Below the pieces are notes generated by a model that made no database searches, was not told the origin of the DNA, and was given only the letters and a program-made list of their open reading frames with translations. This document shows positions 37,901 through 52,009 of a DNA stretch of 64,000 nt, piece after piece. The DNA is taken from positions 13,510,304-13,574,303 of the forward strand of contig JBBMNZ010000028.1 in assembly GCA_037954325.1 (NCBI GenBank). The letters run 5' to 3'. A program made the position numbers and the translations under genes. Numbering within the stretch: the first letter of the stretch is position 1; each line of letters starts with the position of its first letter. Source of the DNA: Fistularia commersonii. Lineage: Eukaryota; Chordata; Actinopteri; Syngnathiformes; Fistulariidae.

Positions 37901-38020
37901 GCCATATGGGCAAAAAGTGTTTATCTCACTGAGTTGAAGTTTTTTTGCAACAGAGTGTAAATAACTAAAGATTCCTTTCTAGCAGCTTGCTGGTGCTGAA
38001 ATATGTTGAAAAGGGCTTGA
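34300..38020. repeat. 10/11-monomer duplicated block
   Basis: tggggctgaa followed by gaaaaaggcttg occurs at 34471 and 36407, exactly 1,936 bp (11 x 176) apart. Further along, aaataagttg pairs at 35713 and 37473, only 1,760 bp (10 x 176) apart. The second copy has therefore lost one whole monomer, the one with cctatctagc and the gtgtaaata linker at about 34,980-35,155. The gaatcctttctagcagttt, gaaatgatatagcc and ctaacagcttg monomers flank the lost unit in both. Confidence 0.85.
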
Positions 38021-39199
38021 TTCTGCATAATATAAGTCAGAATCATTGTGATCCTGCAACATTTTGAAAAGATATAGCCATATGGTCAAAAAGTGTTTAT
38101 CTCACTGAGTTGAAGCTTTTTTGATAAAGAGTGTCAATAACTAAAGATTCCCTTCTAGCAGCTTGCTGGTGCTGAAATATGTTGAAAAGGGCTTGATTCT
38201 GCATAATATAAGTCAAAATCATTGTGATCCTGCAACATTTTGAAAAGATATAGCCATATGGTCAAAAAGTGTTTATCTCACTGAGTTGAAGCTTTTTTGA
38301 AACAGAGTGTGAATAACTAAAGATTCCTTTCTAGCAGCTTGCTGGTGCTTAATATGTTGAAAAGGGCTTGATTCTGCATAATATAAGTCAAAATCATTGT
38401 GATCCTGCAACATTTTGAAACGATATAGCCATATGGGCAAAAAGTGTTTATCTCACTGAGTTGAAGCTTTTTTGCAACAGAGTGTGAATAACTAAAGATT
38501 CCTTTCTAGCAGCTTGCTGGTGCTGAAATATGTTGACAAGGGCTTGATTCTGCATAATATAAGTCAGAATCATTGTGATCCTGCAACATTTTGAAAAGAT
38601 ATAGCCATATGGTCAAAAAGTGTTTATCTCACTGAGTTGAAGCTTTTTTGCAACAGAGCGTTAATAACTAAAGATTCCTTTCTAGCACCTTGCTGGTGCT
38701 GAAATATGTTGAAAAGGGCTTGATTCTGCATAATACAAGTCAGAATCATTGTGATCCTGCAACATTTTGAAAAGATATAGCCATATGGGCAAAAAGTGTT
38801 TATCTCACTGAGTTGAAGCTTTTTTGCAACAGAGTGTAAATAACTAAAGATTCCTTTCTAGCAGTTTGCTGGTGTTGAAATATGTTGAAAAGGGCTTGAT
38901 TCTGCATAATATAAGTCAGAATCATTGTGATCCTGCAACATTTTGAAATGATATAGCCATATGGGCAAAAAGTGTTTATCTCACTGAGTTGAAGCTTTTT
39001 TGCAACAGAGTGTCAATAACTAAAGATTCCTATCTAGCAGCTTGCTGGTGCTGAAATATGTTGAAAAGGGCTTGATTCTGCATAATATAAGTCAAAATCA
39101 TTGTGATCCTGCAACATTTTGAAAAGATATAGCCATACGGTCAAAAAGTGTTTATCTCACTGAGTTGAAGCTTTTTTGCAACAGAGTGTCAATAACTAA

Positions 39200-42130
39200 A
39201 GATTCCTTTCTAGCAGCTTGCTGGTGCTGAAATATGTTGAAAAGGGCTTGATTCTGCATAATATAAGTCAGAATCATTGTGATCCTGCAACATTTTGAAA
39301 AGATATAGCCATATGGTCAAAAAGTGTTTATCTCCGTGAGTTGAAGCTTTTTTGCAACAGAGCGTTAATAACTAAAGATTCCTTTCTAGCACCTTGCTGG
39401 TGCTGAAATATGTTGAAAAGGGCTTGATTCTGCATGATATAAGTCAGAATCATTGTGATCCTGCAACATTTTGAAAAGATATAGCCATATGGGCAAAAAG
39501 TGTTTATCTCACTGAGTTGAAGCTTTTTTGCAACAGAGTGTAAATAACTAAAGATTCCCTTCTAGCAGCTTGCTGGTGCTGAAATATGTTGAAAAGGGCT
39601 TGATTCTGCATAATATAAGTCAAAATCATTGTGATCCTGCAACATTTTGAAAAGATATAGCCATATGGGCAAAAAGTGTTTATCTCACTGAGTTGAAGCT
39701 TTTTTGCAACAGAGTGTAAATAACTAAAGATTCCTTTCTAGCAGCTTGCTGGTGCTGAAATATGTTGAAAAGGGCTTGATTCTGCATAATATAAGTCAAA
39801 ATCATTGTGATCCTGCAACATTTTGAAAAGATATAGCCATACGGTCAAAAAGTGTTTATCTCACTGAGTTGAAGCTTTTTTGCAACAGAGTGTCAATAAC
39901 TAAAGATTCCTTTCTAGCAGCTTGCTGGTGCTGAAATATGTTGAAAAGGGCTTGATTCTGCATAATATAAGTCAAAATCATTGTGATCCTGCAACATTTT
40001 GAAAAGATATAGCCATACGGTCAAAAAGTGTTTATCTCACTGAGTTGAAGCTTTTTTGAAAGAGAGTGTGAATAACTAAAGATTCCTTTCTAGCAGCTTG
40101 CTGGTGCTGAAATATGTTGAAAAGGGCTTGATTCTGCATAATATAAGTCAAAATCATTGCGATCCTGCAACATTTTGAAAAGATATAGCCATATGGTCAA
40201 AAAGTGTTTATCTCACTGAGTTGAAGCTTTTTTGCAACAGAGTGTCAATAACTAAAGATTCCTTTCTAGCAGCTTGCTGGTACTGAAATATGTTGAAAAG
40301 GGCTTGATTCTGCATAATATAAGTCAAAATCATTGTGATCCTGCAACATTTTGAAAAGATATAGCCATACGGTCAAAAAGTGTTTATCTCACTGAGTTGA
40401 AGCTTTTTTGATAAAGAGTGTCAATAACTAAAGATTCGTTTCTAGCAGCTTGCTGGTGCTGAAATATGTTGAAAAGGGCTTGATTCTGCATAATATAAGT
40501 CAGAATCATTGTGATCCTGCAACATTTTGAAAAGATATAGCCATATGGTCAAAAAGTGTTTATCTCCGTGAGTTGAAGCTTTTTTGCAACAGAGCGTTAA
40601 TAACTAAAGATTCCTTTCTAGCACCTTGCTGGTGCGGAAATATGTTGAAAAGGGCTTGATTCTGCATAATATAAGTCAGAATCATTGTGATCCTGCAACA
40701 TTTTGAAAAGATATAGCCATAAGGGCAAAAAGTGTTTATCTCACTGAGTTGAAGCTTTTTTGCAACAGAGTGTAAATAACTAAAGATTCCCTTCTAGCAG
40801 CTTGCTGGTGCTGAAATATGTTGAAAAGGGCTTGATTCTGCATAATATAAGTCAAAATCATTGTGATCCTGCAACATTTTGAAAAGATATAGCCATATGG
40901 GCAAAAAGTGTTTATCTCACTGAGTTGAAGCTTTTTTGCAACAGAGTGTAAATAACTAAAGATTCCTTTCTAGCAGCTTGCTGGTGCTGAAATATGTTGA
41001 AAAGGGCTTGATTCTGCATAATATAAGTCAAAATCATTGTGATCCTGCAACATTTTGAAAAGATATAGCCATACGGTCAAAAAGTGTTTATCTCACTGAG
41101 TTGAAGCTTTTTTGCAACAGAGTGTCAATAACTAAAGATTCCTTTCTAGCAGCTTGCTGGTGCTGAAATATGTTGAAAAGGGCTTGATTCTGCATAATAT
41201 AAGTCAAAATCATTGTGATCCTGCAACATTTTGAAAAGATATAGCCATACGGTCAAAAAGTGTTTATCTCACTGAGTTGAAGCTTTTTTGATAAAGAGTG
41301 TCAATAACTAAAGATTCCTTTCTAGCAGCTTGCTGGTCCTGAAATATGATGAAAAGGGCTTAATTCTGCATAATATAAGTCAAAATCATTTTGATCCTGC
41401 AACATTTTGAAAAGATATAGCCATACGGTCAAAAAGTGTTTATCTCACTGAGTTGAAGCTTTTTTGATAAAGAGTGTCAATAACTAAAGATTCGTTTCTA
41501 GCAGCTTGCTGGTGCTGAAATATGTTGAAAAGGGCTTGATTCTGCATAATATAAGTCAGAATCATTGTGATCCTGCAACATTTTGAAAAGATATAGCCAT
41601 ATGGTCAAAAAGTGTTTATCTCCCTGAGTTGAAGCTTTTTTGCAACAGAGCGTTAATAACTAAAGATTCCTTTCTAGCAGCTTGCTGGTGCTGAAATATG
41701 TTGAAAAGGGCTTGATTCTGCATAATATAAGTCAAAATCATTGTGATCCTGCAACATTTTGAAAAGATATAGCCATACGGTCAAAAAGTGTTTATCTCAC
41801 TGAGTTGAAGCTTTTTTGATAAAGAGTGTCAATAACTAAAGATTCCTTTCTAGCAGCTTGCTGGTGCTGAAATATGTTGAAAAGGGCTTGATTCTGCATA
41901 ATAGAAGTCAGAATCATTGTGATCCTGCAACATTTTGAAAAGATATAGCCATATGGTCAAAAAGTGTTTATCTCCGTGAGTTGAAGCTTTTTTGCAACAG
42001 AGCGTTAATAACTAAAGATTCCTTTCTAGCACCTTGCTGGTGCTGAAATATGTTGAAAAGGGCTTGATTCTGCATAATATAAGTCACAATCATTGTGATC
42101 ATGCAACATTTTGAAAAGATATAGCCATAT
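39200..42130. repeat. 7- and 8-monomer repeats marked by tctccgtgag
   Basis: tctccgtgag occurs at 39331, 40563 and 41971, with spacings of 1,232 (7 monomers) and 1,408 (8 monomers). Each is followed by gcgttaata and tagcacc. The variants gattcgtttctag (from about 40,432) and gaaatatgatg (from about 41,345) first appear in this stretch. Confidence 0.8.
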
Positions 42131-43250
42131 GGTCAAAAAGTGTTTATCTCACTGAGTTGAAGCTTTTTTGAAACAGAGTGTGAATAACTAAAGATTCCCT
42201 TCTAGCAGCTTGCTGGTGCTGAAATATGTTGAAAAGGGCTTGATTCTGCATAATATAAGTCAAAATCATTGTGATCCTGCAACATTTTGAAAACATATAG
42301 CCATATGGGCAAAAAGTGTTTATCTCACTGAGTTGAAGCTTTTTTGCAACAGAGTGTAAATAACTAAAGATTCCTTTCTAGCAGCTTGCTGGTGCTGAAA
42401 TATGTTGAAAAGGGCTTGATTCTGCATAATATAAGTCAAAATCATTGTGATCCTGCAACATTTTGAAAAGATATAGCCATACGGTCAAAAAGTGTTTATC
42501 TCACTGAGTTGAAGCTTTTTTGATAAAGAGTGTCAATAACTAAAGATTCCTTTCTAGCAGCTTGCTGGTCCTGAAATATGTTAAAAAGGGCTTGATTCTG
42601 CATAATATAAGTCAAAATCATTGTGATCCTGCAACATTTTGAAAAGATATAGCCATACGGTCAAAAAGTGTTTATCTCACTGAGTTGAAGCTTTTTTGAT
42701 AAAGAGTGTCAATAACTAAAGATTCCTTTCTAGCAGCTTGCTGGTCCTGAAATATGATGAAAAGGGCTTGATTCTGCATAATATAAGTCAAAATCATTGT
42801 GATCCTGCAACATTTTGAAAAGATATAGCCATACGGTCAAAAAGTGTTTATCTCACTGAGTTGAAGCTTTTTTGATAAAGAGTGTCAATAACTAAAGATT
42901 CGTTTCTAGCAGCTTGCTGGTCCTGAAATATGTTGAAAAGGGCTTGATTCTGCATAATATAAGTCAGAATCATTGTGATCCTGCAACATTTTGAAAAGAT
43001 ATAGCCATACGGTCAAAAAGTGTTTATCTCACTGAGTTGAAGCTTTTTTGCAACAGAGCGTTAATAACTAAAGATTCCTTTCTAGCAGCTTGCTGGTGCT
43101 GAAATATGTTGAAAAGGGCTTGATTCTGCATAATATAAGTCAGAATCATTGTGATCCTGCAACATTTTGAAAAGATATAGCCATATGGTCAAAAAGTGTT
43201 TATCTCACTGAATTGAAGCTTTTTTGAAATAGAGTGTCAATAACTAAAGA
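41600..43250. repeat. Segmental duplication D3, copy 1
   Basis: Matches 48,992-50,643. tctccgtgag at 41971 pairs with 49364, atgttaaaaaggg at 42581 with 49974, and ctgaattgaagc at 43211 with 50604. Each pair is 7,393 bp apart, which is 42 monomers plus one base. The extra base is in tgctttaaatatg at about 49,083 in copy 2. Both copies share gtcacaatcattgtgatcatg and gaaaacatatagcc. Copy 1 has the linker gaaacagagtgtg at about 42,170 where copy 2 has gataaagagtgtc. Confidence 0.85.
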
Positions 43251-43311
43251 TTCCCTTCTTGCAGCTTGCTGGTGCTGAAATATGTTGAAAAGGGCTTGAT
43301 TCTGCATAATA
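43211..43311. repeat. Marker pair X-Y that defines the 43-58 kb higher-order repeats (first instance)
   Basis: Marker X is ctgaattgaagc with the gaaatagagtgtc linker and gattcccttcttgcagc. Its aattgaag falls at 43211, 44443, 46555, 47787, 50604, 52364 and 57461. Marker Y is acaagtaaaaatc with gataatgcaacattttaa and tagccttatgg, at 43311, 44719, 46655, 48239, 51056, 52816 and 57913. X-to-Y distances are 100, 276, 100, 452, 452, 452 and 452 bp, that is 100 plus 0, 1, 0, 2, 2, 2 and 2 monomers. X-to-X steps are 7, 12, 7, 16 (+1 bp), 10 and 29 (-7 bp) monomers. Confidence 0.88.
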
Positions 43312-46300
43312 CAAGTAAAAATCATTTTGATAATGCAACATTTTAAAAAGATATAGCCTTATGGTCAAAAAGTGTTTATCTCACTGAGTTGAAGCTTTTT
43401 TGCAACAGAGTGTCAATAACTAAAGATTCCTTTCTAGCAGCTTGCTGGTCCTGAAATATGTTGAAAAGGGCTTGATTCTGCATAATATAAGTCAAATTGA
43501 TTGTGATCCTGCAACATTTTGAAAAGATATAGCCATACGGTCAAAAAGTGTTTATCTCACTGAGTTGAAGCTTTTTTGATAAAGAGTGTCAATAACTAAA
43601 GATTCCTTTCTAGCAGCTTGCTGGTGCTGAAATATGTTGAAAAGGGCTTGATTCTGCATAATATAAGTCAAAATCATTGTGATCCTGCAACATTTTGAAA
43701 AGATATAGCCATACGGTCAAAAAGTGTTTATCTCACTGAGTTGAAGCTTTTTTGATAAAGAGTGTCAATAACTAAAGATTCCTTTCTAGCATCTTGCTGG
43801 TGCTGAAATATGTTGAAAAGGGCTTGATTCTGCATAATATAAGTCAAATTGATTGTGATCCTGCAACATTTTGAAAAGATATAGCCATACGGTCAAAAAG
43901 TGTTTATCTCACTGAGTTGAAGCTTTTTTGATAAAGAGTGTCAATAACTAAAGATTCCTTTCTAGCAGCTTGCTGGTGCTGAAATATGATGAAAAGGGCT
44001 TGATTCTGCATAATATAAGTCAAAATCATTGTGATCCTGCAACATTTTGAAAAGATATAGCCATACGGTCAAAAAGTGTTTATCTCACTGAGTTGAAGCT
44101 TTTTTGATAAAGAGTGTCAATAACTAAAGATTCGTTTCTAGCAGCTTGCTGGTCCTGAAATATGTTGAAAAGGGCTTGATTCTGCATAATATAAGTCAGA
44201 ATCATTGTGATCCTGCAACATTTTGAAAAGATATAGCCATACGGTCAAAAAGTGTTTATCTCACTGAGTTGAAGCTTTTTTGCAACAGAGCGTTAATAAC
44301 TAAAGATTCCTTTCTAGCAGCTTGCTGGTGCTGAAATATGTTGAAAAGGGCTTGATTCTGCATAATATAAGTCAGAATCATTGTGATCCTGCAACATTTT
44401 GAAAAGATATAGCCATATGGTCAAAAAGTGTTTATCTCACTGAATTGAAGCTTTTTTGAAATAGAGTGTCAATAACTAAAGATTCCCTTCTTGCAGCTTG
44501 CTGGTGCTGAAATATGTTGAAAAGGGCTTGATTCTGCATAATATAAGTCAAAATCATTGTGATCCTGCAACATTTTGAAAAGATATAGCCATATGGTCAA
44601 AAAGTGTTTATCTCACTGAGTTGAAGCTTTTTTGCAACAGAGTGTCAATAACTAAAGATTCCTATCTAGCAGCTTGCTGGTGCTGAAATATGTTGAAAAG
44701 GGCTTGATTCTGCATAATACAAGTAAAAATCATTTTGATAATGCAACATTTTAAAAAGATATAGCCTTATGGTCAAAAAGTGTTTATCTCACTGAGTTGA
44801 AGCTTTTTTGCAACAGAGTGTCAATAACTAAAGATTCCTTTCTAGCAGCTTGCTGGTCCTGAAATATGTTGAAAAGGGCTTGATTCTGCATAATATAAGT
44901 CAAATTGATTGTGATCCTGCAACATTTTGAAAAGATATAGCCATACGGTCAAAAAGTGTTTATCTCACTGAGTTGAAGCTTTTTTGATAAAGAGTGTCAA
45001 TAACTAAAGATTCCTTTCTAGCATCTTGCTGGTGCTGAAATATGTTGAAAAGGGCTTGATTCTGCATAATATAAGTCAAATTGATTGTGATCCTGCAACA
45101 TTTTGAAAAGATATAGCCATACGGTCAAAAAGTGTTTATCTCACTGAGTTGAAGCTTTTTTGATAAAGAGTGTCAATAACTAAAGATTCCTTTCTAGCAG
45201 CTTGCTGGTGCTGAAATATGTTGAAAAGGGCTTGATTCTGCATAATATAAGTCAAAATCATTGTGATCCTGCAACATTTTGAAAAGATATAGCCATACGG
45301 TCAAAAAGTGTTTATCTCACTGAGTTGAAGCTTTTTTGCAACAGAGTGTCAATAACTAAAGATTCCTTTCTAGCAGCTTGCTGGTGCTGAAATATGTTGA
45401 AAAGGGCTTGATTCTGCATAATATAAGTCAAAATCATTGTGATCCTGCAACATTTTGAAAAGATATAGCCATACGGTCAAAAAGTGTTTATCTCACTGAG
45501 TTGAAGCTTTTTTGATAAAGAGTGTCAATAACTAAAGATTCCTTTCTAGCAGCTTGCTGGTGCTGAAATATGTTGAAAAGGGCTTGATTCTGCATAATAT
45601 AAGTCAAAATCATTGCGATCCTGCAACATTTTGAAAAGATATAGCCATATGGTCAAAAAGTGTTTATCTCACTGAGTTGAAGCTTTTTTGCAACAGAGTG
45701 TCAATAACTAAAGATTCCTTTCTAGCAGCTTGCTGGTACTGAAATATGTTGAAAAGGGCTTGATTCTGCATAATATACGTCAAAATCATTGTGATCCTGC
45801 AACATTTTGAAAAGATATAGCCATACGGTCAAAAAGTGTTTATCTCACTGAGTTGAAGCTTTTTTGATAAAGAGTGTCAATAACTAAAGATTCCTTTCTA
45901 GCAGCTTGCTGGTGCTGAAATATGTTGAAAAGGGCTTGATTCTGCATAATATAAGTCAAAATCATTGCGATCCTGCAACATTTTGAAAAGATATAGCCAT
46001 ATGGTCAAAAAGTGTTTATCTCCCTGAGTTGAAGCTTTTTTGATAAAGAGTGTCAATAACTAAAGATTCCTTTCTAGCAGCTTGCTGGTCCTGAAATATG
46101 ATGAAAAGGGCTTGATTCTGCATAATATAAGTCAAAATCATTGTGATCCTGCAACATTTTGAAAAGATATAGCCATACGGTCAAAAAGTGTTTATCTCAC
46201 TGAGTTGAAGCTTTTTTGATAAAGAGTGTCAATAACTAAAGATTCGTTTCTAGCAGCTTGCTGGTCCTGAAATATGTTGAAAAGGGCTTGATTCTGCATA

Positions 46301-48991
46301 ATATAAGTCAGAATCATTGTGATCCTGCAACATTTTGAAAAGATATAGCCATACGGTCAAAAAGTGTTTATCTCACTGAGTTGAAGCTTTTTTGCAACAG
46401 AGCGTTAATAACTAAAGATTCCTTTCTAGCAGCTTGCTGGTGCTGAAATATGTTGAAAAGGGCTTGATTCTGCATAATATAAGTCAGAATCATTGTGATC
46501 CTGCAACATTTTGAAAAGATATAGCCATATGGTCAAAAAGTGTTTATCTCACTGAATTGAAGCTTTTTTGAAATAGAGTGTCAATAACTAAAGATTCCCT
46601 TCTTGCAGCTTGCTGGTGCTGAAATATGTTGAAAAGGGCTTGATTCTGCATAATACAAGTAAAAATCATTTTGATAATGCAACATTTTAAAAAGATATAG
46701 CCTTATGGTCAAAAAGTGTTTATCTCACTGAGTTGAAGCTTTTTTGCAACAGAGTGTCAATAACTAAAGATTCCTTTCTAGCAGCTTGCTGGTCCTGAAA
46801 TATGTTGAAAAGGGCTTGATTCTGCATAATATAAGTCAAATTGATTGTGATCCTGCAACATTTTGAAAAGATATAGCCATACGGTCAAAAAGTGTTTATC
46901 TCACTGAGTTGAAGCTTTTTTGATAAAGAGTGTCAATAACTAAAGATTCCTTTCTAGCAGCTTGCTGGTGCTGAAATATGTTGAAAAGGGCTTGATTCTG
47001 CATAATATAAGTCAAAATCATTGTGATCCTGCAACATTTTGAAAAGATATAGCCATACGGTCAAAAAGTGTTTATCTCACTGAGTTGAAGCTTTTTTGAT
47101 AAAGAGTGTCAATAACTAAAGATTCCTTTCTAGCATCTTGCTGGTGCTAAAATATGTTGAAAAGGGCTTGATTCTGCATAATATAAGTCAAATTGATTGT
47201 GATCCTGCAACATTTTGAAAAGATATAGCCATACGGTCAAAAAGTGTTTATCTCACTGAGTTGAAGCTTTTTTGATAAAGAGTGTCAATAACTAAAGATT
47301 CCTTTCTAGCAGCTTGCTGGTGCTGAAATATGATGAAAAGGGCTTGATTCTGCATAATATAAGTCAAAATCATTGTGATCCTGCAACATTTTGAAAAGAT
47401 ATAGCCATACGGTCAAAAAGTGTTTATCTCACTGAGTTGAAGCTTTTTTGATAAAGAGTGTCAATAACTAAAGATTCGTTTCTAGCAGCTTGCTGGTCCT
47501 GAAATATGTTGAAAAGGGCTTGATTCTGCATAATATAAGTCAGAATCATTGTGATCCTGCAACATTTTGAAAAGATATAGCCATACGGTCAAAAAGTGTT
47601 TATCTCACTGAGTTGAAGCTTTTTTGCAACAGAGCGTTAATAACTAAAGATTCCTTTCTAGCAGCTTGCTGGTGCTGAAATATGTTGAAAAGGGCTTGAT
47701 TCTGCATAATATAAGTCAGAATCATTGTGATCCTGCAACATTTTGAAAAGATATAGCCATATGGTCAAAAAGTGTTTATCTCACTGAATTGAAGCTTTTT
47801 TGAAATAGAGTGTCAATAACTAAAGATTCCCTTCTTGCAGCTTGCTGGTGCTGAAATATGTTGAAAAGGGCTTGATTCTGCATAATATAAGTCAAAATCA
47901 TTGTGATCCTGCAACATTTTGAAAAGATATAGCCATATGGTCAAAAAGTGTTTATCTCACTGAGTTGAAGCTTTTTTGCAACAGAGTGTAAATAACTAAA
48001 GATTCCTTTCTAGCAGCTTGCTGGTGCTGAAATATGTTGAAAAGGGCTTGATTCTGCATAATATAAGTCAAAATCATTGTGATCCTGCAACATTTTGAAA
48101 AGATATAGCCATATGGTCAAAAAGTGTTTATCTCACTGAGTTGAAGCTTTTTTGCAACAGAGTGTCAATAACTAAAGATTCCTATCTAGCAGCTTGCTGG
48201 TGCTGAAATATGTTGAAAAGGGCTTGATTCTGCATAATACAAGTAAAAATCATTTTGATAATGCAACATTTTAAAAAGATATAGCCTTATGGTCAAAAAG
48301 TGTTTATCTCACTGAGTTGAAGCTTTTTTGCAACAGAGTGTCAATAACTAAAGATTCCTTTCTAGCAGCTTGCTGGTGCTGAAATATGTTGAAAAGGGCT
48401 TGATTCTGCATAATATAAGTCAAAATCATTGTGATCCTGCAACATTTTGAAAAGATATAGCCATACGGTCAAAAAGTGTTTATCTCACTGAGTTGAAGCT
48501 TTTTTGATAAAGAGTGTCAATAACTAAAGATTCCTTTCTAGCAGCTTGCTGGTGCTGAAATATGTTGAAAAGGGCTTGATTCTGCATAATATAAGTCAAA
48601 ATCATTGCGATCCTGCAACATTTTGAAAAGATATAGCCATATGGTCAAAAAGTGTTTATCTCACTGAGTTGAAGCTTTTTTGCAACAGAGTGTCAATAAC
48701 TAAAGATTCCTTTCTAGCAGCTTGCTGGTACTGAAATATGTTGAAAAGGGCTTGATTCTGCATAATATACGTCAAAATCATTGTGATCCTGCAACATTTT
48801 GAAAAGATATAGCCATACGGTCAAAAAGTGTTTATCTCACTGAGTTGAAGCTTTTTTGATAAAGAGTGTCAATAACTAAAGATTCCTTTCTAGCAGCTTG
48901 CTGGTGCTGAAATATGTTGAAAAGGGCTTGATTCTGCATAATATAAGTCAAAATCATTGCGATCCTGCAACATTTTGAAAAGATATAGCCA

Positions 48992-50643
48992 TATGGTCAA
49001 AAAGTGTTTATCTCCCTGAGTTGAAGCTTTTTTGCAACAGAGCGTTAATAACTAAAGATTCCTTTCTAGCAGCTTGCTGGTGCTTTAAATATGTTAAAAA
49101 GGGCTTGATTCTGCATAATATAAGTCAAAATCATTGTGATCCTGCAACATTTTGAAAAGATATAGCCATACGGTCAAAAAGTGTTTATCTCACTGAGTTG
49201 AAGCTTTTTTGATAAAGAGTGTCAATAACTAAAGATTCCTTTCTAGCAGCTTGCTGGTGCTGAAATATGTTGAAAAGGGCTTGATTCTGCATAATAGAAG
49301 TCAGAATCATTGTGATCCTGCAACATTTTGAAAAGATATAGCCATATGGTCAAAAAGTGTTTATCTCCGTGAGTTGAAGCTTTTTTGCAACAGAGCGTTA
49401 ATAACTAAAGATTCCTTTCTAGCACCTTGCTGGTGCTGAAATATGTTGAAAAGGGCTTGATTCTGCATAATATAAGTCACAATCATTGTGATCATGCAAC
49501 ATTCTGAAAAGATATAGCCATATGGTCAAAAAGTGTTTATCTCACTGAGTTGAAGCTTTTTTGATAAAGAGTGTCAATAACTAAAGATTCCCTTCTAGCA
49601 GCTTGCTGGTGCTGAAATATGTTGAAAAGGGCTTGATTCTGCATAATATAAGTCAAAATCATTGTGATCCTGCAACATTTTGAAAACATATAGCCATATG
49701 GGCAAAAAGTGTTTATCTCACTGAGTTGAAGCTTTTTTGCAACAGAGTGTAAATAACTAAAGATTCCTTTCTAGCAGCTTGCTGGTGCTGAAATATGTTG
49801 AAAAGGGCTTGATTCTGCATAATATAAGTCAAAATCATTGTGATCCTGCAACATTTTGAAAAGATATAGCCATACGGTCAAAAAGTGTTTATCTCACTGA
49901 GTTGAAGCTTTTTTGATAAAGAGTGTCAATAACTAAAGATTCCTTTCTAGCAGCTTGCTGGTCCTGAAATATGTTAAAAAGGGCTTGATTCTGCATAATA
50001 TAAGTCAAAATCATTGTGATCCTGCAACATTTTGAAAAGATATAGCCATACGGTCAAAAAGTGTTTATCTCACTGAGTTGAAGCTTTTTTGATAAAGAGT
50101 GTCAATAACTAAAGATTCCTTTCTAGCAGCTTGCTGGTCCTGAAATATGATGAAAAGGGCTTGATTCTGCATAATATAAGTCAAAATCATTGTGATCCTG
50201 CAACATTTTGAAAAGATATAGCCATACGGTCAAAAAGTGTTTATCTCACTGAGTTGAAGCTTTTTTGATAAAGAGTGTCAATAACTAAAGATTCGTTTCT
50301 AGCAGCTTGCTGGTCCTGAAATATGTTGAAAAGGGCTTGATTCTGCATAATATAAGTCAGAATCATTGTGATCCTGCAACATTTTGAAAAGATATAGCCA
50401 TACGGTCAAAAAGTGTTTATCTCACTGAGTTGAAGCTTTTTTGCAACAGAGCGTTAATAACTAAAGATTCCTTTCTAGCAGCTTGCTGGTGCTGAAATAT
50501 GTTGAAAAGGGCTTGATTCTGCATAATATAAGTCAGAATCATTGTGATCCTGCAACATTTTGAAAAGATATAGCCATATGGTCAAAAAGTGTTTATCTCA
50601 CTGAATTGAAGCTTTTTTGAAATAGAGTGTCAATAACTAAAGA
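48992..50643. repeat. Segmental duplication D3, copy 2
   Basis: Partner of 41,600-43,250 at offset 7,392-7,393. It carries private changes tgctttaaatatg with ttaaaaaggg (about 49,081-49,100) and acattctgaaaag (about 49,500). The linker at about 49,561 is the gataaagagtgtc type, unlike copy 1, while the surrounding rare variants still match. Confidence 0.85.
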
Positions 50644-52009
50644 TTCCCTTCTTGCAGCTTGCTGGTGCTGAAATATGTTGAAAAGGGCTTGATTCTGCAT
50701 AATATAAGTCAAAATCATTGTGATCCTGCAACATTTTGAAAAGATATAGCCATATGGTCAAAAAGTGTTTATCTCACTGAGTTGAAGCTTTTTTGCAACA
50801 GAGTGTAAATAACTAAAGATTCCTTTCTAGCAGCTTGCTGGTGCTGAAATATGTTGAAAAGGGCTTGATTCTGCATAATATAAGTCAAAATCATTGTGAT
50901 CCTGCAACATTTTGAAAAGATATAGCCATATGGTCAAAAAGTGTTTATCTCACTGAGTTGAAGCTTTTTTGCAACAGAGTGTCAATAACTAAAGATTCCT
51001 ATCTAGCAGCTTGCTGGTGCTGAAATATGTTGAAAAGGGCTTGATTCTGCATAATACAAGTAAAAATCATTTTGATAATGCAACATTTTAAAAAGATATA
51101 GCCTTATGGTCAAAAAGTGTTTATCTCACTGAGTTGAAGCTTTTTTGCAACAGAGTGTCAATAACTAAAGATTCCTTTCTAGCAGCTTGCTGGTCCTGAA
51201 ATATGTTGAAAAGGGCTTGATTCTGCATAATATAAGTCAAATTGATTGTGATCCTGCAACATTTTGAAAAGATATAGCCATACGGTCAAAAAGTGTTTAT
51301 CTCACTGAGTTGAAGCTTTTTTGATAAAGAGTGTCAATAACTAAAGATTCCTTTCTAGCAGCTTGCTGGTGCTGAAATATGTTGAAAAGGGCTTGATTCT
51401 GCATAATATAAGTCAAAATCATTGTGATCCTGCAACATTTTGAAAAGATATGGCCATACGGTCAAAAAGTGTTTATCTCACTGAGTTGAAGCTTTTTTGA
51501 TAAAGAGTGTCAATAACTAAAGATTCCTTTCTAGCATCTTGCTGGTGCTGAAATATGTTGAAAAGGGCTTGATTCTGCATAATATAAGTCAAATTGATTG
51601 TGATCCTGCAACATTTTGAAAAGATATAGCCATACGGTCAAAAAGTGTTTATCTCACTGAGTTGAAGCTTTTTTGATAAAGAGTGTCAATAACTAAAGAT
51701 TCCTTTCTAGCAGCTTGCTGGTGCTGAAATATGTTGAAAAGGGCTTGATTCTGCATAATATAAGTCAAAATCATTGTGATCCTGCAACATTTTGAAAAGA
51801 TATAGCCATACGGTCAAAAAGTGTTTATCTCACTGAGTTGAAGCTTTTTTGATAAAGAGTGTCAATAACTAAAGATTCGTTTCTAGCAGCTTGCTGGTCC
51901 TGAAATATGATGAAAAGGGCTTGATTCTGCATAATATAAGTCAAAATCATTGTGATCCTGCAACATTTTGAAAAGATATAGCCATACGGTCAAAAAGTGT
52001 TTATCTCAC

